64,000 nucleotides of DNA from Favolaschia claudopus (lineage: Eukaryota; Basidiomycota; Agaricomycetes; Agaricales; Mycenaceae), in NCBI GenBank assembly GCA_037176885.1, contig JAWWNJ010000152.1:496001-560000 (forward strand). Direction: 5' to 3'. Below, piece by piece: positions 1-10,672 of this stretch (the first letter of the stretch is position 1; each line of letters begins with the position of its first letter). Under the pieces are notes generated by a model. It was not told where the DNA came from. It saw only the letters and a list, made by a program, of their open reading frames with translations, and did no database searches. Made by a program: the position numbers and the translations under genes.

Positions 1-677
1 GTAAGAAAATGTTCTACTTCGATTCGGAAGCATACGCCCAAGATTTCGAAGTCATTTTCTCTGTAGATATCTTCAATATCATTCCCTTTCTCTCCCCATG
101 AAGGCAAGCGTGGAATAGCTTTACCAGCCATTTGGAACGACTCTTCGGCAGCACTACGCAATTCATAAAGGGATTGCATAAGGACCTGATATTCGTATAA
201 GGAAACTCGATAGCAGTAATGCCCGTCTCGCGTTGCAAACCGTTCCAGCACTGTCAAAGTCTGATCAAGCTGTTCGAATGTTTTCACAAATACAGTCTTG
301 TAAAGGAGACGAGAGGGCTTCAAGGCATCAAGGAGGAAGGTCTTACCAATAACATTAGCTCCTTTAACGAGAGCTTCGATGCGTCTCGACATAATCTCCG
401 CATTTTTCCCTATCCTTCGTGCTGGTTTAAGTGTAGGCATATCAACCATGGATATATGAACATCGTCAAGATCGATGCTATCGTCGTGAATAGGTCCATG
501 TAGGTCGGTAAGATCTGGCAAGTCAAAATGCTCATGTTCCAAAAAGTCCGCGCTGGAGTTATCAGCGTTGGAGGTATCCGACCTTAGGGAGGTAAGAGGG
601 GTGGATGTGCGAGGCGGACGAGCAGTCTCGCTTGGTGAAGGTTGCCGGGAACGAGGTTGTTCCGTAGTAGTAGACAT
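1..677 (-). pseudogene. Gag-like ORF of an LTR retrotransposon, frameshifted, 3' end beyond the window
   Basis: On the minus strand an ATG at 677 opens a 198-codon frame that closes at TGA 83-81. A one-base shift near 90-100 restores an open frame (GEKGNDIEDIYREND..) to the window edge. The N-terminal third is acidic and Ser/Thr/Pro-rich, followed by a basic, Leu-rich helical part beginning about residue 85 (ARRIGKNAEIMSRRIEAL). No zinc knuckle is reached before the edge. The position 50 bases after a candidate PBS and LTR suggests Gag, the capsid-forming protein of a retrotransposon. I do not recognise the family from sequence alone. The shift lies next to a GGGG run and could be a mutation or a sequencing error. 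Confidence 0.5.
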
Positions 678-729
678 TTAGACGGCGTTGAATTTAACTT
701 GTTGAAAAGCCGTATAAAGCAAGGAAGCT

Positions 730-745
730 CCCTGTGTGTCCACCA
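730..745 (-). promoter_or_regulatory. Candidate primer-binding site of the left-edge LTR element
   Basis: One base after the proposed LTR end the minus strand reads TGGTGGACACACAGGG. It starts with TGG, as expected for pairing with the 3' CCA of a tRNA. The primer tRNA is not identified. Confidence 0.4.
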
Positions 746-746
746 G

Positions 747-1154
747 TGTTGAGGATTAGCGTGATATTTGAGTGAGCGCGAGTAATCAATACACGCGTTT
801 GAGAAAGAAAATAAAATAGAGCTCAAACTTCCTATATATTCAGCAAATCCAACTCAGTTAACTCAAGCGGTTTTCAGCGAGAACTTATCTCGCTGAGGCT
901 AGTTGGAGTAAACACAACCTAGCACCGTCTGTACCTGTAATACCAGAAATGAGCGCGAAGCTTTCACTTAGGGTTCACACAATAGTTAGTTAGAACTACG
1001 TAGATTGATGGGATAGAAAAGATTGTCCTCCACAAGAGGGGAGGGCTCCTCATTTATACGTAGAGGCTACAGCTGAGGCTATGTTAATTGATATCAATAC
1101 ACAGGACTGAAGGCTGTGAGTAGGCAGTACTTACAGAGCCTGAGCACCGCAACA
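747..1154 (-). repeat. Candidate 5' LTR of a retrotransposon running off the left edge
   Basis: Read on the minus strand, the segment begins TGTTGCGG and ends CCTCAACA, so it has TG..CA ends with near-perfect 8-bp terminal inverted repeats. A TATA-like box (TATAAAT) lies inside, near 1050-1060. Directly downstream is a candidate primer-binding site and, about 50 bases further, the ATG of a gag-like frame. The partner LTR would be left of base 1, so the boundaries cannot be confirmed by pairing. Confidence 0.5.
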
Positions 1155-2440
1155 ATTGAGACGCGTTTGCAGTGAGTCACAGTCACCTGACTGTGACCAC
1201 TCGTGGTTTTGCTGTAGCAAGACTTGTCAAAAGTCGGCAGAGCTCGGCATCAAGTCTCACAACTTAGACGGAAGAGTTTTCGTAGGTTCCACAAGCTATA
1301 TTGGGTACATAATGGAAGTATCCATAACAGCATGGTTCCTGCCTCACCGCCGCATCATCGCTTTTGGGACTATTGACTTTGGTTGTATTTTTGTTGTATT
1401 TTGAAATTTTGCTACAAGTTAGAACGAAGATAAAATGTACGTACCTTTCTGGTGCGTGTAAATAGGCCTACAATCCCGTATACGACCTCTAACAGTTGCT
1501 CTGAGTTTCTAATTTTGTTTGTGCCGCTCGGCAAGGCTGTACTTATCACGTGAGAAATTGCTCTATTTGAGCGTTATGTAATGCTTACGTGGTAGGTAGG
1601 GTGGTTCAGCCCAAGAGGTCAAAAGAAAAACGGCCCTAGGTATTTTTTTTTTTAGTTTCCGCACACCCTTGCACCGTTTCGTGGTGCAATTACCTAGTAC
1701 AACCTGTCAACATTAGTGTGGTGCTTCTTCTCGCGAATGCGAAGGGGAAAGCAGCTGCAGCTGCTAGATATCAAGTATATGGAGGGGAAAATGCAGAAGA
1801 TACACACCTGCTACCTCTATAACAGTTCCTATGGATTACGCTCTCAAAGTCAACCAGCAGATCAAAGCGAGTGAAATTACGCCAAATCGAGAGCCCGGGA
1901 CTGCTGCTGAAGACCCTTAGAGATTAGTATCAGACCGAGCTGTCGTCAGAAGTCCCCTTCCCTTTTCTTCCTCTCCTCAGGCTGAAGTGTCACAAGGATC
2001 TTTAGAGGAATTGATTGATTTCGCCCAGGCGAACACGTTAATTGAGCAGTGAATATTTTCAAAACCTTCAACGAGATTGATAGCGCATGCTGAATATGTT
2101 TCAGAGCATCCGCAGGGGCAGCAAGTACCCGTTTTGGAGGCACAATAGCTGCAAAAGGCCGCATTTCTGGGTTGTTTGACGGGTAGAAACCGGGATAAAG
2201 GATAGCAAGCCATAGAATAAGTCTAGCCAAGCCTATCAGCAAAACCTGGGCCAGCTACGTAGTGCGCACTACGTGCATAGTCACCTCTCAGATTTTTACA
2301 GCCAAGTTCGGTCTTAGACAGGTCTCTGGTGACAGGGCTCCCAAGTTGCAGGCTGGCGCTTAGACTACCTACATCTTGTGCGCCAGCCAGACCTGGTAAA
2401 AACAGGTAGTCTCAAGTCTGACTGCCGCAGTCATCTACTG
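1155..2440. other. No gene seen; AT-rich intergenic DNA
   Basis: Only short, unconvincing frames. A T-run sits at about 1646-1655, and the palindrome-like TAGTGCGCACTA lies near 2258. No paired terminal repeats were found. Confidence 0.4.
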
Positions 2441-2449
2441 TATTGTTAA

Positions 2450-2860
2450 AATACGTGCGACATCACTTGGAACTATGATGCCATCACGCGGTATCAGCTC
2501 CCGTCACTTGGGATCGGCTGCAACCACTGAAAGCCGTCGTGGATCACATGGAAAAGTGCCGCATCAGTCAAGGCATGCCAATCTTGATGTGCGCACAGCG
2601 ATTGACAGCAGCCATCCAAGCACTCATCAACATACGTGCGACATCACTCGGCCCTACGTCAGGATCAGCTGCCATCACTCAGGACCACCCAAAAAAAGCG
2701 CCGCATCACGCGGAGAAGCGCCACATCAGTCAAGGCATGCCAATTTTGACGTGCGCACGTCAGACGCAGCGATTGACAGCAGCCATCACTTGCGCAAGCA
2801 CAGCCCCATTCCCATGGTCAGCCTGGATAAAAGGGGGAGCAAGCTCCCCCAAATGGCAAA
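2450..2860 (+). repeat. Repeat family with CATCAC/GATCAGC motifs, copy 1
   Basis: Contains an internal duplication: a block around CATCAGTCAAGGCATGCCAA followed by GCGCACAGCGATTGACAGCAGCCATC occurs twice (about 2563-2620 and 2723-2790). It ends in a GGGGGAGCAAGCTCCCCC palindrome. An inverted copy is at 22985-23290 and a third relative at 30340-30420. Frames on both strands are open by chance because of the repetitive composition. Confidence 0.6.
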
Positions 2861-2946
2861 AAACAGCTGTATGTACGTACCCCGCCGGATGATCCCGCAC
2901 GTGATCGCTCGCCGTTTCCTTCTGAAAGTCATCTGCCCAGTGCCCA

Positions 2947-4486
2947 ATGTCTCGCTTCTGCGCAGGACCGTCGTGCTTTAACACAGACCAAAGTGCGAAT
3001 CAACTACGTCTTTGCGGAAAATGCAAGGCAGCCCACTACTGTGTACGGACGGTCCTCTCAACTGTATCCTGAGCATTCTGAAAGACAGAAACCATTGCAG
3101 AGTAAAGACTGCCAACGACGCCATTGGCCGCGCCACAGGCTGTTCTGTCAAAAGCAAGGAGCCCAGATTTCGATGGTGCTCGCGGAGTGTCCCAGCCTGC
3201 ACAAGACGTACTCTCTGAGGCGAAAGAGCATGGGCGCCTTCTTGTGCACGTGGATTTGCGTCCAGGGTATACTTACTCGATTAATATCCCGACATTCCTA
3301 AGTCCACGCAGGTCTTGTCCTCAAATTTCCACACGGATATCGAACGAAATTCATGGTTTTGAGCATCATCGAGAGAAAACATAATCCAAGCTTGCCTCAG
3401 ACCGCCTTTGCATTTCATGACGTCAGCATTCATGATATATGTGTCGCCTTCAAGATCTTTTGCGAGGCGACACCAATGAAGTGGGTTCTCATATGGTGGA
3501 AAGCGAACGATGGGCAAAGCGCCATGGACATATCGGAGCTGCTCTGCTGGTTATACAGGCAACCAGGGGGCATGATAGAGGAGTGGTCTATCATGCGGCG
3601 TTTCAACACGTCAGCTGCTTGCGGAGTTTTTGGGCAGCAGTTCGAACCCCCCACCCCCCGGCGAGAAAACACTTTTGACACTCACCGGCTTCCCCACCAC
3701 CGATTTTCCGGCATTGGTGATCGTTGATCCGACTTTGTCACTGCCAGTCCACTTCCATCAACAGTTTCACTTCCCACCATCATCTGAGCCTCGGATCGCA
3801 GCAGGCAATCACCCGGCGGCCAGCACATTCCAGTATCACAGTATTTGCGGTCATACTCAAACCTGCTTGGGCTTCGCCCACCCGGGCCGCGGTTTATCCT
3901 AGTGGAGGTTGCCTGGGAGTTTCAATGGGGCCACCAAAAAGAACCGACACATCACTGCACTGTGCCGAAAAAGGGAATTCTATCAGTCTGGGTTCAGATC
4001 AGGTGATGGGGAACAAGGGATGTGTGCTGTGGTGTCGGCCGGCAGGAAGCCAGATTACGCATCCATCAACAGGGAATGATTTACAGTACCTGGGAATATT
4101 ACCCACTACTTCATTGTGGCATTGCCACAGGACTGGGTTGCAATCACTCAGTCATTGTGTCGAGTCTGCTTACATCATGGGACAGAATATGGAATATGAG
4201 TTAGTAAAAATATTAGATAGCTTCATTTCTACCACATGCCGTAGGCACAACAAGAAATAAAAGTGGATTCTAAAAAAAAAAAAAAATACAGGCAACCAGC
4301 TCCTTACGGACAGCAACGTTGGTGCGTGCCGTGCCCGTTGTTCTCACTTTGGAGGATATGGCGTACGAAAAGGAAGAGCATTGGGAAGATATGACCAAAG
4401 TCATAATTAATGAAGCCATTGACTGGAGAAGAATGCGCAAGTGGGAAGCCGGGCTTAATGTGGCAGTATCTTGGGCAGTATTCTGA
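2947..4486 (+). pseudogene. MYND zinc-finger protein, decayed and split by a SINE
   Basis: Exon 1 starts at ATG 2947 (MSRFCAGPSC..) and ends at 3042. A 58-bp GT..AG intron (3043-3100) follows, and exon 2 completes a MYND finger: C-x4-C, CGKC, HYC-SKDCQ, HW, H-x3-C. MYND fingers mediate protein-protein contacts. Downstream the similarity continues but changes frame: DFDGARGVSQPAQDVL in one frame, FHDVSIHDICVAFKIF in another. The last part runs into the SINE after LVIQAT. Beyond the SINE the reading resumes (SSLRTATLVRAV.. TLEDMAYEKEEHWEDM..) and stops at TGA 4484-4486. Removing the SINE plus one TSD copy joins these parts in frame. The other frame changes have no convincing introns, so this is probably a pseudogene of the large MYND-domain family of agaric genomes. 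Family placement is from memory of its conserved phrases. Confidence 0.68.
3567..4286 (+). mobile_element. SINE-like non-LTR element with poly(A) tail and TSDs
   Basis: The element begins GGGGCATGATAGAGG and ends in a run of about 15 A, with AATAAA just upstream (4256-4261). It is flanked by direct repeats ATACAGGCAACCAG at 3553-3566 and 4286-4299 (13 bp unique plus one A shared with the tail). A B-box-like AGTTCGAACCC lies at about 3641-3651, and a weak A-box-like TGATAGAGGAGTGG is near the 5' end, so a tRNA-derived, pol III-type head is likely. The segment GAGAAAACACTTTTGACACTC just after the head recurs in the second copy at 53596-54160. No long protein frame is convincing. Confidence 0.72.
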
Positions 4487-5260
4487 TGTAGTCTCCCACC
4501 CCGCCTCACTTCCCAGTGTTGGCAAATCTTGGGCGTAGATAATTCCTACCCGGACACTCCAATGTAGACCGTCGTCTAGGCTGCCCGGAATTCCATCGCA
4601 TGATGCTCCGACTTTATTAGACGATTCCCCGCCCATAGCATGGTCTCAACATCACCTGCTCACCCTCAATGAAAGGTTGAAACTTAAGTCGCAGAGTCCG
4701 CGAGCTCCAGTACGCAATGACATGTTCAAGGTGGTGTCTTCGTGGGGAGCCCACTGGTCCGCAGCCGCTAGCTCCAAGCCAGGCTTTAGCCACAATCCGA
4801 GAGGGCTCGGAGCTCCTTCCTAATCTGTAATTACCATAACCCTGGATAACAGCCAACAGATGCGCCGTCGCTTCCCGCGTCGATTTCAACGCGCTGGTTG
4901 GCTCGGGCGAGACGAATGACTCGAGCGCCAGGGAGAAGGTACAAAATCTGGATCCGCTCCACACCCCCACAACGGTACACACACACACACACGCACACAA
5001 TGTTTCCTTTTGGTTTCCTTCCATTTCTTCCGCAAATATCATATGCATTATGTTTTGGCTCTAACGTAGACAGAATACACACAAGCTCCCCCTCCTGCAG
5101 GCCGGGAACCGGCATACACAACCTACGTTCCACCCGATAAGTACATATCCGTGGTGGTCGGCAACGCTGCCAAAATTCGGTGATGTCAAAACTGGTATTA
5201 CGGCATTTGGAAGGTGCAGTACATCCCTCCCACTCTTTTACTCCTAGCACCCTCCTACAA
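4487..5260. other. No gene recognised; short CA microsatellite
   Basis: A (CA)n run lies at about 4977-4999. Minus-strand frames of about 145 codons cross it, but nothing in them resembles a known family. Confidence 0.35.
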
Positions 5261-5298
5261 GGCGTGCTCAATTCTGAGCTCGTCAGCTCGTCTCGTCA
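5261..5298 (+). repeat. Terminal fragment of the GGGGCGCTCAATTCTTAG MITE family
   Basis: GGCGTGCTCAATTCTGAGCT followed by CGTCAGCTCGTCTCGTC matches the left terminus of the complete element at 56674-56857 almost base for base. The other end is missing here. Confidence 0.55.
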
Positions 5299-5582
5299 AA
5301 ATCAAAATCAAAATGGAGGCAATATTGTCCGGCCTGACTCCACTTTACTGTCATCGCCTAAGCCCAGCTGATTACGAAATTCCGCAAGTTCTTTGCAGGC
5401 TGAGCCAAGGCAAGTGTGATAGAGCGTGGACCGCACAAAGTCCACGAAACAAAAAGAGCCATCGGGTCGGCAAATGACATTGAGCCGTTCTGTGTATAGG
5501 TACCCAAGGAGCAATCCATATTTTTTTTCAAGATATTTGGTCGAGATTTGAGAGACTAGTCCGCATTTTACAACAAAAAGTA

Positions 5583-6884
5583 CTATAACCCAGCATTTGC
5601 GTTCCCTCCCCGACCAATTCCTGCGGCTTCCATCTCTTTTTTGAAATCTGCTGGAAGTGTACGATGTCCTCTATATTTCCGGGCAGCCCAAGCAGCCTGC
5701 GCACCATCCAACCCATGGCGGTAGGCGTCAGCAAAACGGTGAGCGCGAATTACGAAGCGACGCATGGAATCCAGCGGAACGGCTGCCAGAGCCGTGTTCC
5801 AGAGCATCTTCGCGTGAAGATTCGGAACCGTCCGCTTCAAAGACACACGAACGGTCTTGGAAGCCCTCTTCTTTACCGCCTTGAATCTGAGCAAAGATTT
5901 GTTTCACGCTCGGATATATCACTTTCAAAGTGTAACTCACCGATATCCAAGTTCATTCAAATATCTTCGCGCTGTTCGAACCGTAATCTTTGTGTCAATG
6001 CCATGCTTTTCCATCACGTCCTCCCGGCTCAAGAAATCAACGAGCTTGTCGGCTGTAATAAAATTCCCCAGCTCTTGCAGATGATTACGGACATCATTGG
6101 CCAAATCCCCGTTCGACATCATTGAGGTCTTCCAGCGACCGTATGGATTCACCGGCAATACCTTGCGAGAACCAATATATTCTCGACTGAGGCTAGCAAA
6201 TATCCGAGCACAATGAACATCTCGACCGATCGCAATGGCAGCTTGTCGTGCAGAAGCTCCCCACTTTCTATATGTGACGGAATTTGGAGTCGTATATTGA
6301 GATAAATGGCTGCGAATACCTTCCATCCGGACGCGAACCCAATCACTCAATTCGGGAGATTTATATCCGCCGCATGCGCCTCGACTTGGGCCACGGAGAA
6401 AGAGCGAGATGTCTGTGAGTGCGGCTTGGGCTGAAGTGATGTCGGGAGCAACAGCAAGAATTTGTTTAGCGCCAAGAGCTGCCATCCGTTCGACAAAGGT
6501 CTCTGGTGGAGGTGGCCGAGGGTATCCATCACCAATAAAATCTCCGGCTTCCCGTGCACAAAGCTCGTCAAATTCCGGAGGAATAATCTCATTCTCCAGA
6601 TTGTGATTCTTGTCGTCAGATTCAGCCAGCATAGAGGGTGGATGGGGAGCCGGAAATGTATACGTCGACGCGACATCATCAGCGGGGTTTTGAATTTTGG
6701 GCTCATGTGCGATGGCTGTGGACGCCCATGTCCTGATTTGGGCATCGGACTGCACCCGCGCATGATGGCCGTCGGCCTGATCAATTCCCGGTGACCCCTT
6801 CACCTTCAACCTGTTCTCAAACATAAAAACATTTGAGAGCTTCAGCCTTGATAAGTTGGGTGGGTATTTTCCTTGTTTGATCAC
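5583..6884 (-). pseudogene. Basidiomycete DDE-type transposase with the catalytic core deleted
   Basis: Exon 1 runs 6884-5941 on the minus strand. Its C-terminal part (NPYGRWK.., LANDVRNHLQEL.., TARRYLNELGY) resembles the N-terminal DNA-binding region of a large DDE transposase family of agaric genomes. A 54-bp intron (5940-5887) with GTGAGT donor and TTGCTCAG acceptor follows; splicing gives CG|A, an uninterrupted Arg codon. Exon 2 (5886-5583) encodes what looks like the family's C-terminal tail (VPLDSMRRFVIRAHRFADAY, QAAWAARKYRGHR). The roughly 150-200 residue DDE catalytic region expected between the two is absent. The spliced product would be about 410 residues: able to bind DNA perhaps, but without the acidic triad for cleavage. 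Terminal inverted repeats of the element were not found. It could be a dead copy or a domesticated repressor-like derivative. Family assignment is from remembered motifs. Confidence 0.65.
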
Positions 6885-8686
6885 AGACTTCCCAATGGTG
6901 TGCGTTTAAGGCGCAAGCTAACGACTCGCGATCGATCTTAGAGTTCCACGATTAGACTCATTCGAGGGATGTATACGCGCGGAGGGCACTTGAAATTTGC
7001 TGCGAGCCATTTCGAATCATTCCAGCCAGATTGAATGGATTCAAGGCTTCAACAAGGTTTAATTGGAGCAGTGTTTAGCAGTTCATCTAATAATTCCTTT
7101 TTTCACATATATTCACCCTCGCTAGTGAGAAGCACAGATAGTCCTGTTTCAAAATTCCAGCGCCTCTGCTTGGAGTACATATTTTCCTACAAGGAAGGGC
7201 ATCGTGGTTCCTTCTTCAGCAATTTAATTAATGCAAACTGATAAATAATGTCAACTCGTAGGAAATGCGCAAGATGTTGAAGAACTAATTCCCGCCGCCA
7301 CATACACAATGTTGAATGAGTTTGAGGAAGTTAGCGCCCGTTCTCTGCGACAGAAAGGAGAAAGCAACTCGGCCAGAGATGAACACTCCATTAATGAAGC
7401 CAGGAACAGTGGTGTGATAGGTACTCGCAGATACTCGAAGAAGTGCACAGCGTTGGCGTTGAGACAGGCGAGGAGGTTGAGTAACGTGGCTTGTAATAAG
7501 TTGTTTCTTATACGATGAATGTCGAAGGCGTTGACAATTCGGACGAGTCGACACACATTCTGTCAAGAAAAGACGGCAATTCTCCAGATAAAATGCACCG
7601 CGACTCCAAAAACACGAACTCGTGTATGGAGGCGAATGTGCGGTTATTCTGGTGAACGTGCGCGACGTCTGCGGTGGGTAGAGGGCATGGACTATTGCGA
7701 TGAAGCGGAATAAGACGGCGATGAAGTAAAAACGGCCCGCAGTAGCAATGCACAGAGAAGGTGGGAGATGTGAGATATTAGACTGAGAAAGGGTTATACT
7801 AGACTCGAACCAATCTCTCGCTGGCACTTTGACGGGGAGGAATTAGTGCCAGGAGAGACTGGTGGAACTTATCAGTACCGTGGCAGAGTGGAAATATACC
7901 CGATATGGTAACTGCCTGCGCCTTGATGCTCGGATTTGTGGGCTGCTCGTCCTACCAATGCCTAAAGTAATTTGAGGGAAGTATTCAGAAGTGCTGCAGC
8001 TGCAATCCAGCCAGAATTTAGCTGCAGCAAAGAGCTGCAAGACCCTCAACGGTGGTCGCTGCTCACCAGCTTCTTCTCACGCCTCCGGATTTGTATCCTA
8101 ATCGGGTATATTTTGGCTATTGCACCCGCACTCTGCCACGCCCCGCCTAAGATCTACCAGCCTTTACTGAAGGTAATACCGAAAGTAAAGTGCTGGTCCG
8201 AGCCTAGGGTTATACTGAAGCTAACAGATTAAAAAAGTGGTTGTTACGCACCTTTGCCCATAACATATCGTTACCATGTTTCGATTGAGGATTGACGCAA
8301 GGGACTGGGTCCGCTGGAGCTGAATATTAGCTTGCAGGAGCAACACGCAGATATATTTTCAATTCTTGATGGTAGAGATGTACATCGCGACGACTAGGAT
8401 TGAGGCATTCGAGGACCGAGGTTTTCAGGCCGAAGAGGGAGTCAGGCAGTAAGTAGAAATTGAGTTCGAAGAAGAGCGCGAGATTGAAGGAGAGTGGAAT
8501 CTGGGTGTGTTATTGAAGAAAGGTCGGTGAAATGGTAAGGAAGGGAAGACGGCGCCAGCGCGACAAAGTTTGTCTTTGTTTCCGCTGGCAATCTCCGCGG
8601 CCGGTCTCGACCACTTGAATAGAAATATCTTGAATTACATTGGCTGCGTCCTTAGTCCATACCGGGACCTGCCCCGAATAGACTAA
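6885..8686. other. No gene recognised
   Basis: The longest frame (180 codons, minus, 7285-7827) has no recognisable domain. A GCTGCAGCTGCA-like patch lies at about 7993-8035. No paired repeats were noticed. Confidence 0.3.
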
Positions 8687-9086
8687 GAGCCTGTTCGGAT
8701 GCACAATAGGAATCCTATTGCTATTGTTCTTCCTTTTACAGCAATCGAATTGTCGAGAATTGTCGTGATGGATACTGTCACTCGTCACTTGATGCCGAAT
8801 TGCGTGGCGCGTGGGTGGACATCCTTGCTACATGGACGGGTCTTAAAAACAGAGACATCAGTAAAGTGAACAATACAAAGTCTGCCAGATTTTACGCGCC
8901 ACCGACAGACCCAGAACTCGGCCAACGCGCTCGAAGTCGGCGGGAACTACGCATCAAATCACAGGTCGGGTCACAGGTGATGAGTGCCGTCACGACAATT
9001 CCGCGGACAAGTGCGGACAATAAAATTACTGTAAAAGGCAATACAATAGCAATAGGATTTAATTCATTGTGCATCCGAACAGGCTC
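8687..9086. mobile_element. PIF/Harbinger-like MITE
   Basis: Terminal inverted repeats start GAGCCTGTTCGGATGCACAA and continue, with small gaps, through CCTATTGCTATTG and TTTTACAG. The flanking 3-bp repeats are TAA at 8684-8686 and 9087-9089. GAGCCTGTTCGG-type ends and a 3-bp TAA/TTA duplication are typical of PIF/Harbinger (Tourist-like) MITEs. The 400-bp interior has no transposase. Confidence 0.75.
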
Positions 9087-9876
9087 TAAGGACATGCCGC
9101 AATCTTGAATTCAAGCCGCGGCCGGATTTGGACATGGAAATCAAGATGCATTCACATCGCTGCGGGCTCTACGATACCGGATACTCTACGAAAACATGGG
9201 GGCGAGCGCAAACTTGAATTTGAAATTCCCTCCCTTTTCCTCCTTTTTTCTTCTCTTTTTTCAACTTGAAAAACTTGATTTCCTCGCCCCGTCCACAGAC
9301 ATGGGACATGGGCCATTTTCTGAGCAGTAGAAAAGGCCGTGGAGAGCTTTCCGCGGAGTCGGAAGCCCAGAGGTGCAGCTGTTGGAGTTTCTGGATCCCT
9401 GAAAGAATACGTCGGTATGATGATCTGCGGGAGGTTCTGGGGTCGAGGAATTAACAGGGTGATTTTCTTTGTCAAAAGAATCCTTTCCAAGTGTTGTGTG
9501 GTAAGTCTGTGGACGCGCTTTCACAGGGCTTAACGCGATTGCCGCGACGCGTTTGATGGCTTTCTTATGTCCATTTAGACGATTCAGACGGTCCCAAATG
9601 CTCTTCTTGGTGGGAGGCATGAGTGCAGAGTGAGAGCGAGATACATCCTAAAATTTTCAACGCTCAAAGGTCAGAGAAACTTTGCAATGAGTCCAGGAGC
9701 GCGACTGCCAAAATGAATTATTTCCGTATTTAGGGGACTCCTCACTCAATTTTGGAGTTTTTGCCGGAATTTAAGCTCTGAGGGCGAAGGCAGACCGTTC
9801 TACACAGAAGGGCTCTTCCCCTTGAAGACTACTAATTGCGTCAAATCACGTGGGGTAGCCGAACTTGTGTGTCCCC
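9087..9876. other. No gene recognised
   Basis: Contains a C/T-rich stretch (9220-9260) and a 119-codon minus-strand frame (9261-9620, PPTKKSIWDRLNRLNGHKKA..) that is Ser/Pro-rich. It could be a small real protein, but I see no domain. Confidence 0.3.
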
Positions 9877-10200
9877 GAAAAATCGGTCATTCCGAGAACA
9901 AATTCCGAGGCTTTTCTGGGTGCCGAAAACGCGTTTTCCCGGCCGAGGGATTTCCTCTTGGAGAAGGCAAAACAATGACCCACCGTGGGAATCTCGACCG
10001 TTTTGCCATCACCCTCGGAATAGAGAAGTTCCCTGTTGGGAAAAATCGGTCATTCCGAGCAAATTCCGAGGCTTTTCTGGGTGCCGAAAACGCGTTTTCC
10101 CGGCCGAGGAATTTCCTCTTGGAGAAGGCAAAACAATGACCCACCGTGGGAATCTCGACCGTTTTGCCATCACCCTCGGAATAGAGAAGTTCCCTGTTGG
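9877..10200 (+). repeat. Two-unit tandem repeat, about 161-163 bp per unit
   Basis: Unit 1 (9877-10039) and unit 2 (10040-10200) are nearly identical; each starts GAAAAATCGGTCATTCCGAG and ends CCCTGTTG. Unit 1 has two extra bases. The 161-bp period is not a multiple of three, so the overlapping open frames are not coding evidence. Confidence 0.85.
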
Positions 10201-10249
10201 GGGGATAGCGTTTAGTGCTGGTCAGCGCATATCAGCCTAGGTCAGCTCA

Positions 10250-10672
10250 TAAGGTAGAGAGCAACCAAGTACTGTTGCCCCACGTGATTTAGCCTTTTCG
10301 AGAAGATATAGTCCGTTCCACCTATGCTCGAGGGAAATTAAAAAATCTGGCTCTACAGTTCTGTGTGCATACATACTAGGTACCTAGAAATCAAATACTA
10401 TGCATGCAAGATGAGATTCGACGGACTAGTTCCCGAATTGATGGCAGACCTCAAAATCCCATCAAATTCATCGTTTTTGCATCATTCAAGAACTAGTCTT
10501 TCAATTTTACAGCTTTCTCTCAAGTCCAAGTTTAGGGACATCGTAGATAGGACTCTCCTCAGATCTGTTGAGCCAGATTTTCTATTTTCTTCTTAGCATA
10601 CGACGGTCGGACTATATCTTCTCGAAAAGGCTAAATCACGTGGGGCAACCGTACTTGGTTGCTCTCTACCTT
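10250..10672. mobile_element. TA-flanked MITE with 60+ bp inverted repeats
   Basis: The left end AAGGTAGAGAGCAACCAAGT continues through CCCCACGTGATTTAGCC to GAAGATATAGTCCG and is mirrored at the right end with about one mismatch. TA dinucleotides border the AGGTAGAG ends. No coding capacity. Confidence 0.75.

Noticed and set aside
2475..2981. 168-codon plus-strand frame
   Set aside because: Lies in a dispersed low-complexity repeat; His/Ser-rich translation reflects CATCAC words. The real start downstream is the MYND exon at 2947.
4977..5000. CRISPR-like or regulatory repeat
   Set aside because: A simple CA microsatellite; no spacer-repeat structure. No CRISPR array was seen anywhere, as expected for a fungus.
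9822..10240. Open frames of 105 and 134 codons over the tandem repeat
   Set aside because: The repeat period is not a multiple of three, so the same DNA is read in different frames; no family features.
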